This document shows, piece by piece, positions 7,701 through 15,858 of a stretch of 64,000 nt of DNA; within the stretch, counting starts at the first letter, position 1; the number at the start of each line of letters is the position of its first letter. The notes under the pieces were generated by a model that saw only the letters and a program-made list of their open reading frames with translations, ran no database searches and was not told where the DNA came from. This stretch comes from Gammaproteobacteria bacterium (GTDB taxonomy: Bacteria > Pseudomonadota > Gammaproteobacteria > Ga0077536), in NCBI GenBank assembly GCA_016191285.1, contig JACPPA010000019.1:1-64000 (forward strand), in the 5' to 3' direction. The translations under genes were made by a program, and so were the position numbers.

Positions 7701-8750
7701 TCACTCGACCGAGCGACCTTGGCTCGGCGAAGGTACCCTCAGCGCCCTTGCGACCGCGCTTGACGAGCCCGGCCACGGCTCGCCGCGGCGACCAAACTGA
7801 CGACAGATGAATCGGAGGCAGGCCAGATGTTGACCGACCCGGCTACGTGAGAACTCACTGCCGCGATACAGACTCACAAAGTTGTACCCCACCACGCGAA
7901 TGCTCAATCCCACAAGCACAATGACGTCGAAAATCCAGGCCGGCTGACCGGGCTGATAGTGAAAGTAGAGCGCGCGCAGTTGCCGGAACCACAGGATGGA
8001 GAAGCCGGGGTGCTTCTGCTGGCGGGTGCTCGCACCCTCGAAGTGCGTGACACGAATTCTAGGGAGATGGACAACCCGATAGCCGTGGTCGCGCATCCGG
8101 CAGCACCACTCGACATCTTCGCCGTACATGAACACCTGATCGTCGAACACTCCAACATCGTCGAGACAGGACCTGCGAACCAGCATTGCCGCGCCACTCA
8201 CCCAGTCGACATCTACCCCGGCTGAATCTTGTCGGTACAGAAAATAGGGTGGAAACCAAGCGGTGCTCAAGCGCCCCAGGAACCAATAGAGACCAAGCAT
8301 ACTACGCCAGGTCGGGCGAAACCCAGCATCCCCCAACCTATGCCGCGCCTCGGCGTCGGTCAGGTACGCGCCGCTCGCGGCAATCCGAGAGTCTCGCTCC
8401 ATTTCGCCCAGCCAGCGCTTCAGCGTCGCGGCATCCTCTAGTCGCGCATCAGGATTGATAATCAGTAGATACCGGCCACGCGCTCGTTCGAATGCGAGGT
8501 TGTTGGCGCGAGCAAAGCCGACGTTTTGGTGGTTGCGCACCAGCGCCACGTCCGGGTAGGTCTCTACGACCATGTCCGCCGAGGCATCCTCGGACGCGTT
8601 GTCGACCACGACAATGTGTAGCGGCACGTGTTTCGCTGCTGATTCGAGGCGCGCTAAACACTCCCGCAATAATTCACGGGTGTTCCAGTTGATCACCACA
8701 GCGGTGACCACAACTTCGGAATTATTTGACCCGTCGTCGTTTTCGATCAT
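7701..8750 (-). CDS. Family 2 glycosyltransferase, rhamnosyltransferase-like
   Basis: A 349-residue protein of the WbbL/rhamnosyltransferase type. VVINWNTRELLRECL opens the GT-A domain, followed by IVVVDNASEDAS and the pattern NVGFARANNLAF. The metal-site motif is IINPDARL (Asp101). GEDVEWCCRMRDHGYRV near residue 215 is the usual acceptor-side ED motif of the family. A short hydrophobic stretch near 270-290 may touch the membrane. AAGAG lies before the ATG. It is the first gene of the minus-strand group 8750-5624 and is divergent from the sugar transferase. Rhamnose specificity is a family tendency and not shown. Confidence 0.85.
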   Translation of the reverse strand: MIENDDGSNNSEVVVTAVVINWNTRELLRECLARLESAAKHVPLHIVVVDNASEDASADMVVETYPDVALVRNHQNVGFARANNLAFERARGRYLLIINPDARLEDAATLKRWLGEMERDSRIAASGAYLTDAEARHRLGDAGFRPTWRSMLGLYWFLGRLSTAWFPPYFLYRQDSAGVDVDWVSGAAMLVRRSCLDDVGVFDDQVFMYGEDVEWCCRMRDHGYRVVHLPRIRVTHFEGASTRQQKHPGFSILWFRQLRALYFHYQPGQPAWIFDVIVLVGLSIRVVGYNFVSLYRGSEFSRSRVGQHLACLRFICRQFGRRGEPWPGSSSAVARALRVPSPSQGRSVE

Positions 8751-8971
8751 GCTCTTACAGGGCTGTCGCGCGAACTACATATCGACTGTTTACTATTGTG
8801 TCGGCGACGTACTACTGGTCGGCGATTTGTTGCCTTGGACACGGTATAGTCTTTACGCTTGAGTTGTAAAATTTGAAGCGGTCTCCCCACGAACGCAACG
8901 CCCAGAATTAGGGCCATTGGATCGAAAATCTTGCTTATCCTATCTGATGCTCCAACTGTCCGTGGGCGTGA

Positions 8972-9793
8972 ATGAAAGCGATCAACCGAGGTATGTCGAA
9001 CGAGACTGAAGAGGTACCAACCATGCCGATTCGAATGCCATTGGCCAAGCGCTTGCTCGATCTCGTTGGAGCAGTGGCCTTGTTGCCAGCCTGGGGATCT
9101 GTACTGCTAGTCATCGGGTTGTTGAATCTGCTCGTCAACGGGCGTCCGGCGTTCTACATTTCCACGCGGCGCGTGTACGGCCGGGAGTCCGGACCAGTGA
9201 TCAAGTTCCGAACTATGGTTCGCGACGCGGACAAGATTGCCAACCGCGGAACCGTACCGATCACCGATCAGCGTTTTTTGAACATCGGGCTCGACTCACC
9301 ACTCTACACGCCGCTTGGGCGCATCATCGAGCGATATTTCCTAACCGAGGTGCCCCAGTTCCTGAACGTTCTTACCGGCAGCATGTCCCTGATAGGCAAT
9401 CGCCCCCTGCCGGAGGACGTGATCGCGTCTTTAAAGAAAGCCTACCCGGACGCCGAGCTCCGATTTTCGACTCGTTGCGGTCTGAGCGGCCCGGTGCAGC
9501 TCGTCGGGCGCGATATCATCGACGATGGCGACCGGCTCCGCCTCGAGATCGCCTATGCGCGCAGATGTGTGCAGGCCTATTCCATAACGCTCGACATCAT
9601 GCTGGCCATTTACACCGCACTCATTCTCCTGCGTATCAAGAATCCCATGGACGTGGACGCAGTGGCCGCGCGTCTCGACACCTGGGCCGAGCCCTTTGGT
9701 TTTGGCACGACTGCGGAACTGATCGAGTCGCACGCGACCGATTCCTCAACGATGCGCAAGACCACGAGACCCTCACGCAAGCGTGCGCCCTAG
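8972..9793 (+). CDS. Initiating sugar transferase (undecaprenyl-phosphate sugar-1-phosphate transferase)
   Basis: A 273-residue membrane enzyme that starts EPS assembly by moving a sugar-1-phosphate onto undecaprenyl phosphate. It has one hydrophobic helix at about 31-55, then the conserved motifs KFRTM (78-82), LTGSMSLIGNRPLP (134-147) and CGLSGPVQL near 171. This is the short form without the extra membrane helices of WcaJ. A second hydrophobic stretch (TLDIMLAIYTALILL) is near 210. Start choice is uncertain: AGAGG lies 8 nt before an in-frame ATG at 9023 and is better placed than any signal for 8972. It opens a plus-strand group with the next three genes. Confidence 0.85.
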   Translation: MKAINRGMSNETEEVPTMPIRMPLAKRLLDLVGAVALLPAWGSVLLVIGLLNLLVNGRPAFYISTRRVYGRESGPVIKFRTMVRDADKIANRGTVPITDQRFLNIGLDSPLYTPLGRIIERYFLTEVPQFLNVLTGSMSLIGNRPLPEDVIASLKKAYPDAELRFSTRCGLSGPVQLVGRDIIDDGDRLRLEIAYARRCVQAYSITLDIMLAIYTALILLRIKNPMDVDAVAARLDTWAEPFGFGTTAELIESHATDSSTMRKTTRPSRKRAP

Positions 9794-9878
9794 GTCAACC
9801 TCGCCGCTCTCGACGGGCTCATCTGCCCGGTGGAAATAGGTTCGTCGCAGACCTTGTCCCAGTCGATAATTATTGCCC

Positions 9879-10871
9879 ATGATGCCTAGAGTCTACGTCG
9901 GTATCCCAACACGCAATCGTCCCGAGTTCGTTCGTAACGCCATGCGCAGTGTGCTCGATCAGACCTACACCAACCTGCGCGTGCTGGTGACCGACAACGA
10001 TTCGGACTCCGAGATTGCCGACGATGTCCGGAAGTTCATCGCGAACCTGGCCGATCCGCGCATCGCCTATGTCTACAATCCGGTCGCGGACGGCGAGCGC
10101 GGTCAGACCTTGTACAACTTCTCGCGCTGTGAGGAACCGTATTTCTTGCTACTGCACGACGACGACCGGCTACAGCCCACGCTGGTCGAGCGCGCCGTCG
10201 AGACGCTGGAGGCTGATCCGCGCCTGGCATTCTTCTCTACTGCCCAGAATCTCATCGACGAGCAAGACGCGGTGCTACTCGAAGAGAGCGTGCGCTACAA
10301 CCAATGGCTCGGCCGCCATCGCTTGCCAAGCGGGCCGGTCACCAACGTGCTCGAGGTCATCCTGCAAGGCGGTGCATTCTCAATGTCGGGTACCGTGTTC
10401 CGGCAAACCACGATGGCGCGACTTGGCTTCGTCGATCCCGGCGGCGGCGGGTTTCCGATCGACATGATTACTTACCTGCGCATCGGCGAAGACGGACAGC
10501 TTGGGTACTTCGCGAGCGAGCGTCTGGTTGATTATCGTTGGCACGCAGGACAGTCCAGAGTCAAACACGAGAATTGGACCTTCAACGAGTGGATGATCGA
10601 AAAGTACGTCGTGCAACTCGAAACGAGACGCTACCATGGTCGCGCCGAGCAGCTCCGGCGTCGTCTGCTGAGTCTAGGCCTTTGCCGGCTCGGAATCGTC
10701 CGTCACGTCGCGAACGACACCGGCGCCGCCCGCGCGCTATTCCGAAGAGCCGTTGCGATCTCACCTTCCACCTGGCAGGGTTGGGCATATTGTGGCATCG
10801 GCCATCTGTTACCGTTCGCGATTGCACCCAAGTGGGGGAGGCGCGTGACGCTCAGACACGACGCAGCCTGA
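9879..10871 (+). CDS. Family 2 glycosyltransferase
   Basis: A roughly 330-residue GT-A glycosyltransferase. It begins PRVYVGIPTRNRPEFVRNA, with DNDSDSEIADDV as the nucleotide site and LLLHDDDRLQP as the metal-binding motif. WHAGQSRVKHENW near residue 225 lies in the C-terminal acceptor region. The C-terminal 70 residues resemble a short TPR-like helical tail (RLLSLGLCRLGIVRHVAND, ARALFRRAVAISPSTW). ATG codons at 9879 and 9882 follow a TTG at 9873; none has a clear ribosome binding site. It follows the initiating transferase by 85 bp and may add the second sugar. Confidence 0.82.
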   Translation: MMPRVYVGIPTRNRPEFVRNAMRSVLDQTYTNLRVLVTDNDSDSEIADDVRKFIANLADPRIAYVYNPVADGERGQTLYNFSRCEEPYFLLLHDDDRLQPTLVERAVETLEADPRLAFFSTAQNLIDEQDAVLLEESVRYNQWLGRHRLPSGPVTNVLEVILQGGAFSMSGTVFRQTTMARLGFVDPGGGGFPIDMITYLRIGEDGQLGYFASERLVDYRWHAGQSRVKHENWTFNEWMIEKYVVQLETRRYHGRAEQLRRRLLSLGLCRLGIVRHVANDTGAARALFRRAVAISPSTWQGWAYCGIGHLLPFAIAPKWGRRVTLRHDAA

Positions 10872-10939
10872 GCCATCCTAGGACTTGAGACCGCCCCGTT
10901 TTTGTCCATTGCATCCGCCGACCGGAAAGCGACCGAACC

Positions 10940-12133
10940 ATGAGCCAATCCTTGCGCCGACTTCGAATCGCAATCCTGGGGGACCGGGGTATCCCTGCCC
11001 GCTACGGAGGATTTAGCACATTAGTGGAGGAGATCTCGGTCCAGCTTGTCGCGGAACACGATATCGAAGTTGTCGTGTACTGCCGAAGCCAGTATTACCC
11101 TGAGGGCACGCCGAACTACAAGGGAGTTCGCCTCGTGTACATACCCGTTGTGCGCAACAAATACCTGGAAAGTGTACTCCACACGGTGGTGTCGACCATC
11201 CACAGTCTGTTTCTTCGTTTCGATGCGGTGCTACTTCTGGATCCGGCCAACGCACCGAATCTGCTCATCCTGCGTCTGCTTGGCGCACCTGCCGCGCTAC
11301 ACACCGACGGCCTCGGCTCCAAGCGCAAGAAATGGGGGCGGATCGCGCGCGCTTATTATAAATTCTCGGAGCGGCTCGCCACCTGGCTCGCCAACGAACT
11401 GGTTTCCGACTCCATTGCGATGAAGGACTACTACCTGCGGAACTACGGTGCGGACTCGACATTCTTGCCCTACGGGTGCGAGGCTGGTGTCTACGCCCCG
11501 CCTGAGTGTCTGGAGAGATTCGGCCTCGCGCCTCGTTCGTACTATCTGGTGGTGACACGTATCGAGCCGGATAACAACACCGATCTCATCATTCGTGAGT
11601 ATCGCAATCTCGAGACCGAACGCCCACTGGTTATTGTCGGTGGCGCGCGCTACCCCAGCGTTTTCTCGCGCCAGATCGAGGCAGAAGCGGACGGCAGCGT
11701 GCGCGTGCTGGGCGGGGTTTATGATGCTGAATTGCTGAACTCGCTCTACCGCAATGCCTTCGTTTACCTACACGGCCACGAGGTGGGCGGCACCAATCCG
11801 TCATTGTTACGAGCGATGTCGGCAGGCGCCTGCTGTGCCGCGTTGGACACGACGTTCTCGCGTGAGGTGCTGGGTGAGAGCGGTTGCTTCTTCGGCTTCC
11901 AAGCCGGCTCCATGGCGCAACTGCTGCGGACACTCGAGGAAACGCCTGTGCGTGTGAACGAAGTCGGCGCCGCGCTGCGCAAGCGAGCGCGCCGGGAATA
12001 CCGTTGGGATGCCGTGACCGCGGGTTACGCCGAACTCTTTAGAGCGATGATCGAAAAGCGCAAGCCGGGCCACGTGTACCGACCTGAAGCCTACTCGTCG
12101 CGAACGCCACCGACTGCTGCGGTGGGCGTTTGA
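10940..12133 (+). CDS. DUF1972-type family 4 glycosyltransferase
   Basis: A 397-residue GT-B enzyme. The N-terminal half is the DUF1972 type, with IAILGDRGIPARYGGFSTLVEE and the hinge sequence LHTDGLGSKRKKWG. The C-terminal half is Glycos_transf_1, with YYLVVTRIEPDNNTDLIIRE, IVGGARYPSVFS and HGHEVGGTNPSLLRAMSAG, in which the Glu contacts the nucleotide-sugar phosphate. Proteins of this arrangement act in EPS and O-antigen loci, often as rhamnosyl- or mannosyltransferases. It has no membrane segment. It sits between a GT2 and the flippase in a plus-strand group. Confidence 0.87.
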   Translation: MSQSLRRLRIAILGDRGIPARYGGFSTLVEEISVQLVAEHDIEVVVYCRSQYYPEGTPNYKGVRLVYIPVVRNKYLESVLHTVVSTIHSLFLRFDAVLLLDPANAPNLLILRLLGAPAALHTDGLGSKRKKWGRIARAYYKFSERLATWLANELVSDSIAMKDYYLRNYGADSTFLPYGCEAGVYAPPECLERFGLAPRSYYLVVTRIEPDNNTDLIIREYRNLETERPLVIVGGARYPSVFSRQIEAEADGSVRVLGGVYDAELLNSLYRNAFVYLHGHEVGGTNPSLLRAMSAGACCAALDTTFSREVLGESGCFFGFQAGSMAQLLRTLEETPVRVNEVGAALRKRARREYRWDAVTAGYAELFRAMIEKRKPGHVYRPEAYSSRTPPTAAVGV

Positions 12134-12233
12134 ACAACGGACGACTCTTCCGAGCCGGCACTGGCGCGGAGCCTGTTCCCGCGGGTACCTTCGAACGACT
12201 TTCGAATTTCCCGACACAACTTCGCTTGTCGCG

Positions 12234-13667
12234 TTGAACGGGTCGCGCAATTACCTGCGGAACGTTCTGGCTCACGGCGCGAGCCGCGTATTGAACATGG
12301 GCGGCGGGTTTTTCTGTTTCGTGGTGTTTGCGCGCGTGCTCGGCTCGGGCGCGCTGGGACAGTTGGCCTTTGTCATGGCCTTCGTAACGATTGCCGGCAA
12401 CATCGCCGACTTCGGCACTAACTCCGCGCTCGCAAAGAGTCTGGCCGAGCATCGCGATCGCGATCCCGGGGCATGGCTCGGTAACTACTTGCTGGTCCGC
12501 GCCGCGCTCGCCCTGCTGACGGTGATCCTCGGCGTGTTCGCCAGCCTTGCCGTGGGAGGTGAGCTACTCGGCGCCATGCTTCTGGGCTGTCTGGCGACTC
12601 CCTTCATGGCGGCTCGATTCTTCGAATCGTTGTTCCAGATATTCGACCGTCCGCAATTTTCCATCTACGCCGCGCTGGTCTTAGGCGGGTGCCAGGTCGC
12701 GCTCTGCACAGGTTTCCTGCTGCTCGGCGCCGGACTTACTGGCTACATGGTGGCCTTTGCCACCAGCCAGCTCGTCTATTTCGTCGTCGCCCTGTCGCTC
12801 AGTCACGCACTCGTGATGCCGCGCATTTCCTGGCGTCCCGAGCTCTCCGTCGAACTGTTCAAGTTGGCAAAGCCCATGGGTGTCTCCGCCCTTGTCATGG
12901 CGGCCTACTCTCGTGCCGACGTGTTTATGCTTACCTATTGGCGATCGAGCAAGGAGGTGGGGCTGTACAACGCTTCCTACCGGTTGCTGGATCTGAGCAT
13001 CGCCGTGGCAGTGACCGCGGCGCTGCCGCTGGTACCGATCCTCGCCCAGCGGCTGCACCGAAACCGGGAAGATACCCGCGTCCTGTGTACCGAACTGATG
13101 GGTTTCGTCGCGACCGCACTGTTGCCTGTCGCCATTCTTACGGCGTTACTGGCAAGCGCGATCTTGAAACAGGTCTACGGCTCCGAGTTCACCCAGTCGG
13201 CACCGGTCTTGAGTATTTTCGCGTGGTTGTTCATGGCGACGGGATACTGGATGATTGCGTCCAGCATCAATCTGGCCGCTGGCAACTTGTGGTATAACTA
13301 CTGGCTCACTCCACTGGCTGCCGCCGTCAACGTGGGCATCAACATCTTCTTGATACCTCGTCATGGCATCGTCGGCGCAGCAGTCGGAACGGCCACGAGC
13401 ACCCTGCTCACGTTGACGGTCGTGATGTGGAATGTGCACCGTAGTGTCGGCAACATCCACGAACCGAGGTTGTGGCTGAAGTTGCTGGTCTGCGGGACGG
13501 CGCTGTTTCTCGCCGAGCAATGGGCGCGCGACGTCGCACCCGATATCCACCCAACCGTGACCGCCGGGTGCGGGTTTGCTCTCTATGCCAGTTTGGCGTG
13601 GATGCTCGGGCTGGTTCCGGTGAATCGTCTAGGCAAAGTAATGACCGCCCGCCGCGACGGACGTTGA
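12234..13667 (+). CDS. Wzx-like lipid-linked oligosaccharide flippase
   Basis: A 477-residue integral membrane protein with about 12-14 hydrophobic segments, in the MOP superfamily (Polysacc_synt). The N-terminus LAHGASRVLNMGGGFFCFVV and SGALGQLAFVMAFVTIAGNI, with NSALAKSLAEHR soon after, is typical, as is the mid-protein SRADVFMLTYWRSSKEVGLY. It would move the undecaprenyl-linked repeat unit across the inner membrane. The only start giving this N-terminus is TTG at 12234. The 100 bp before it contain no better codon with a binding site, so translation may be weak. It is convergent with the radical SAM gene ending at 13693. Confidence 0.85.
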   Translation: MNGSRNYLRNVLAHGASRVLNMGGGFFCFVVFARVLGSGALGQLAFVMAFVTIAGNIADFGTNSALAKSLAEHRDRDPGAWLGNYLLVRAALALLTVILGVFASLAVGGELLGAMLLGCLATPFMAARFFESLFQIFDRPQFSIYAALVLGGCQVALCTGFLLLGAGLTGYMVAFATSQLVYFVVALSLSHALVMPRISWRPELSVELFKLAKPMGVSALVMAAYSRADVFMLTYWRSSKEVGLYNASYRLLDLSIAVAVTAALPLVPILAQRLHRNREDTRVLCTELMGFVATALLPVAILTALLASAILKQVYGSEFTQSAPVLSIFAWLFMATGYWMIASSINLAAGNLWYNYWLTPLAAAVNVGINIFLIPRHGIVGAAVGTATSTLLTLTVVMWNVHRSVGNIHEPRLWLKLLVCGTALFLAEQWARDVAPDIHPTVTAGCGFALYASLAWMLGLVPVNRLGKVMTARRDGR

Positions 13668-13692
13668 AGTTCGCGACGTCACAGCACAGCTG

Positions 13693-15762
13693 TTACACCG
13701 CTTGAAGTTGAGGGTCGGCCGGAACGGTGTGCAAAACGATATCGCGCTCCAGAGCGTTGAAGCTCACGCGCCGCAACAGCATACCTAAACCGGAATTCGA
13801 CAACCCCCAGACTGCGACCGCTTGCTTGAGCTCCTTGGCATGTGCGTCGCTCAAACGGAACTCAGCTTCGACGTTGATCGGCAGGCGATACTTGCCGGTC
13901 TCGGCGGGACAACCATCACCAAGCCAGCTTGCGATGTCGTAACGTACACTAGTGGCCACCGGTCGCGTTAGCTGCTCCGCGGTCATACCGGTGACCGAGC
14001 GCATGACGATGAAGCGCCCAAAGTCGCTCCAAAATTCCTCGAAGTCGGGCACGCGCTCGCGTGCGCCGTGATCGACGAGCAGCTGCTTGGCCGTCGCCAA
14101 CGCGACAGCCGCAAACGGGTTCCACGCCCGCAGCCGCGCGATGGCTGAGTACTTGTAGACGATGTTGTCGCCGATCTCGCCCTGACTGAGCTTCTCGATA
14201 TTTTCCGGCGTGTCGTAGAAAGCCTTCAGCTCCTCTGGAGAATTGAAAAGCTCGCCCCGCGTCTCGCGCAGGAACGCCGCCAGATACTCACCCACTTCTC
14301 CCGCGTCTGCCGTCACCGCGTCGAAGAGTCGCAGGAACAGATCGGAGCGCTTGACCGCGAGCGACTCGCAGAACTCGAACAAGGTGTCCAGACGACCCTG
14401 ATTCACGTATACGCCGCACACGAAGTGATAGGCGCGTGCCCGTAGGTAGTGTTCGAAGGACAGCGAGTCGGTCGACACAACGATCTCTTCGGGCTCGAAG
14501 ACCGCATCTCCGTCGTAGACACCGAAGCTCTTCTGCGCCATCCGATACTTAGTCTTGAAGGAGAACTTCGCCCTCGAGTCGGTCCGCTCAAGCTCGGTGC
14601 CCTTAAGCAGAAGACACTGGAAGTTGTGGACGCGAGCGACTCCCGCATCGATCATCTTGGTGAGACTGGCTAGGTGCGTCTCCAACGTCTCGCCCGGTAG
14701 GGCGAGAATGAGATCGGAGCTGGACTTCAGGCCGCGGCCGCGAATGTGTACATTGAGGGACGAGTAGGCATCGAGCCTGATGTTCTCACGCTTGATATTC
14801 CGCAGAACATCCTCGTCGAGCGATTGAACCGATTGCCACAGCACCAGCGCTCCACCGACCCGCTCCATTGACTCGATGACTCGCTCCGGACGATTTTTGC
14901 CGGTGGTCGCGTCGATGTACGAGGGCCAGCCGAAGTCATGCTGCGCATTGCCGAGGTAACCTGAAATCTCGGGGTCGCGCGCATACATGCCGTAGTTGGG
15001 ATCCGCAATACGCAGCACGCCCATCGACGGACACTTCGCTTTAATTCGCTTACCGATGTACTGAATCTCTTCACGCAACCGTTCCTTGTCGAAGTATGTG
15101 ACCCGGTTGTAGTACTTCGTGCCCTGCACGCAGAAAGTGCAGGTGAAGGGGCAGCCGCGATTGGTCTCCCACAAGGGCGCCAACTTGCCATCGAAAAACT
15201 CGTCCATGATCCCAGTGAGCCAGGGCGAAGGAATATCGTCGAGGTTACGTGTGCGCTTGACAATGTCGTGACGTATCAGCTCGTCACTGCGGCGATAGAT
15301 GCTAGAGGCGATGTCGCGCTGGCTGAGCGCACGAAAGGACAGTCCGCAATCAGCGAAGTGCTGGACGATCTCGGCCGCCAGGAAATCGCCTTCGCCGAGC
15401 ACGTACCAATCCAGCTCGGGGCGTTCGGCGAGAAAGGTCCGCTGACGCTCCGGTTCGTCGTGGATATTCGGCCCGCCCATCACCACCAGCGTGTCGGGTT
15501 TCATGGCTTTGGCCATTCGCGCGAAATAACGCGAGATCTGCTCGTTCCAGGTGTAGTTGCTAAGCATTAGCACGTCGGGTGCTTGCTGCCGCATGGCGCT
15601 CAAGAGTCGGTCCGGATAGGCGAACACACGCGCATCGCAGTCCGCGCCCAGATCGCGATCCATTACCGCCTTCATGTAGCCGACGTTGAGGGGCATAGCG
15701 TCGCTTGCCAGGACATTCATATAGTTATGCCGCAAATCGGCGAGGTAAACGACAATACTCAT
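13693..15762 (-). CDS. Cobalamin-binding-type radical SAM protein, paralogue A
   Basis: A 689-residue protein. Residues 1-165 form a Rossmann-like B12-binding-type domain (LADLRHNYMNV, SDAMPLNVGYMKAVMD, MLSNYTWNEQ, VMGGPNIHDEP, VLGEGDF). The radical SAM core follows, with Cys204, Cys208 and Cys211 in NRGCPFTCTFCVQG binding the 4Fe-4S cluster and LRIADPNYGMYARD and LILALPGETLETHL as later core strands. From about 430 there is a roughly 250-residue C-terminal extension that I do not recognise. Such enzymes methylate or rearrange unactivated carbons. It is clearly homologous to the next gene, which lies 96 bp upstream. A substrate in polysaccharide or lipid carrier is inferred from context only. 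Confidence 0.85.
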   Translation of the reverse strand: MSIVVYLADLRHNYMNVLASDAMPLNVGYMKAVMDRDLGADCDARVFAYPDRLLSAMRQQAPDVLMLSNYTWNEQISRYFARMAKAMKPDTLVVMGGPNIHDEPERQRTFLAERPELDWYVLGEGDFLAAEIVQHFADCGLSFRALSQRDIASSIYRRSDELIRHDIVKRTRNLDDIPSPWLTGIMDEFFDGKLAPLWETNRGCPFTCTFCVQGTKYYNRVTYFDKERLREEIQYIGKRIKAKCPSMGVLRIADPNYGMYARDPEISGYLGNAQHDFGWPSYIDATTGKNRPERVIESMERVGGALVLWQSVQSLDEDVLRNIKRENIRLDAYSSLNVHIRGRGLKSSSDLILALPGETLETHLASLTKMIDAGVARVHNFQCLLLKGTELERTDSRAKFSFKTKYRMAQKSFGVYDGDAVFEPEEIVVSTDSLSFEHYLRARAYHFVCGVYVNQGRLDTLFEFCESLAVKRSDLFLRLFDAVTADAGEVGEYLAAFLRETRGELFNSPEELKAFYDTPENIEKLSQGEIGDNIVYKYSAIARLRAWNPFAAVALATAKQLLVDHGARERVPDFEEFWSDFGRFIVMRSVTGMTAEQLTRPVATSVRYDIASWLGDGCPAETGKYRLPINVEAEFRLSDAHAKELKQAVAVWGLSNSGLGMLLRRVSFNALERDIVLHTVPADPQLQAV

Positions 15763-15858
15763 CCTGACAACCTTCTCGAATTATTGCTTCGTAACGGTAG
15801 CGATCGCGCTTATCGGCGCGCGATCTGCCTCATTTGTTTCCCACTGAATACATCTCCC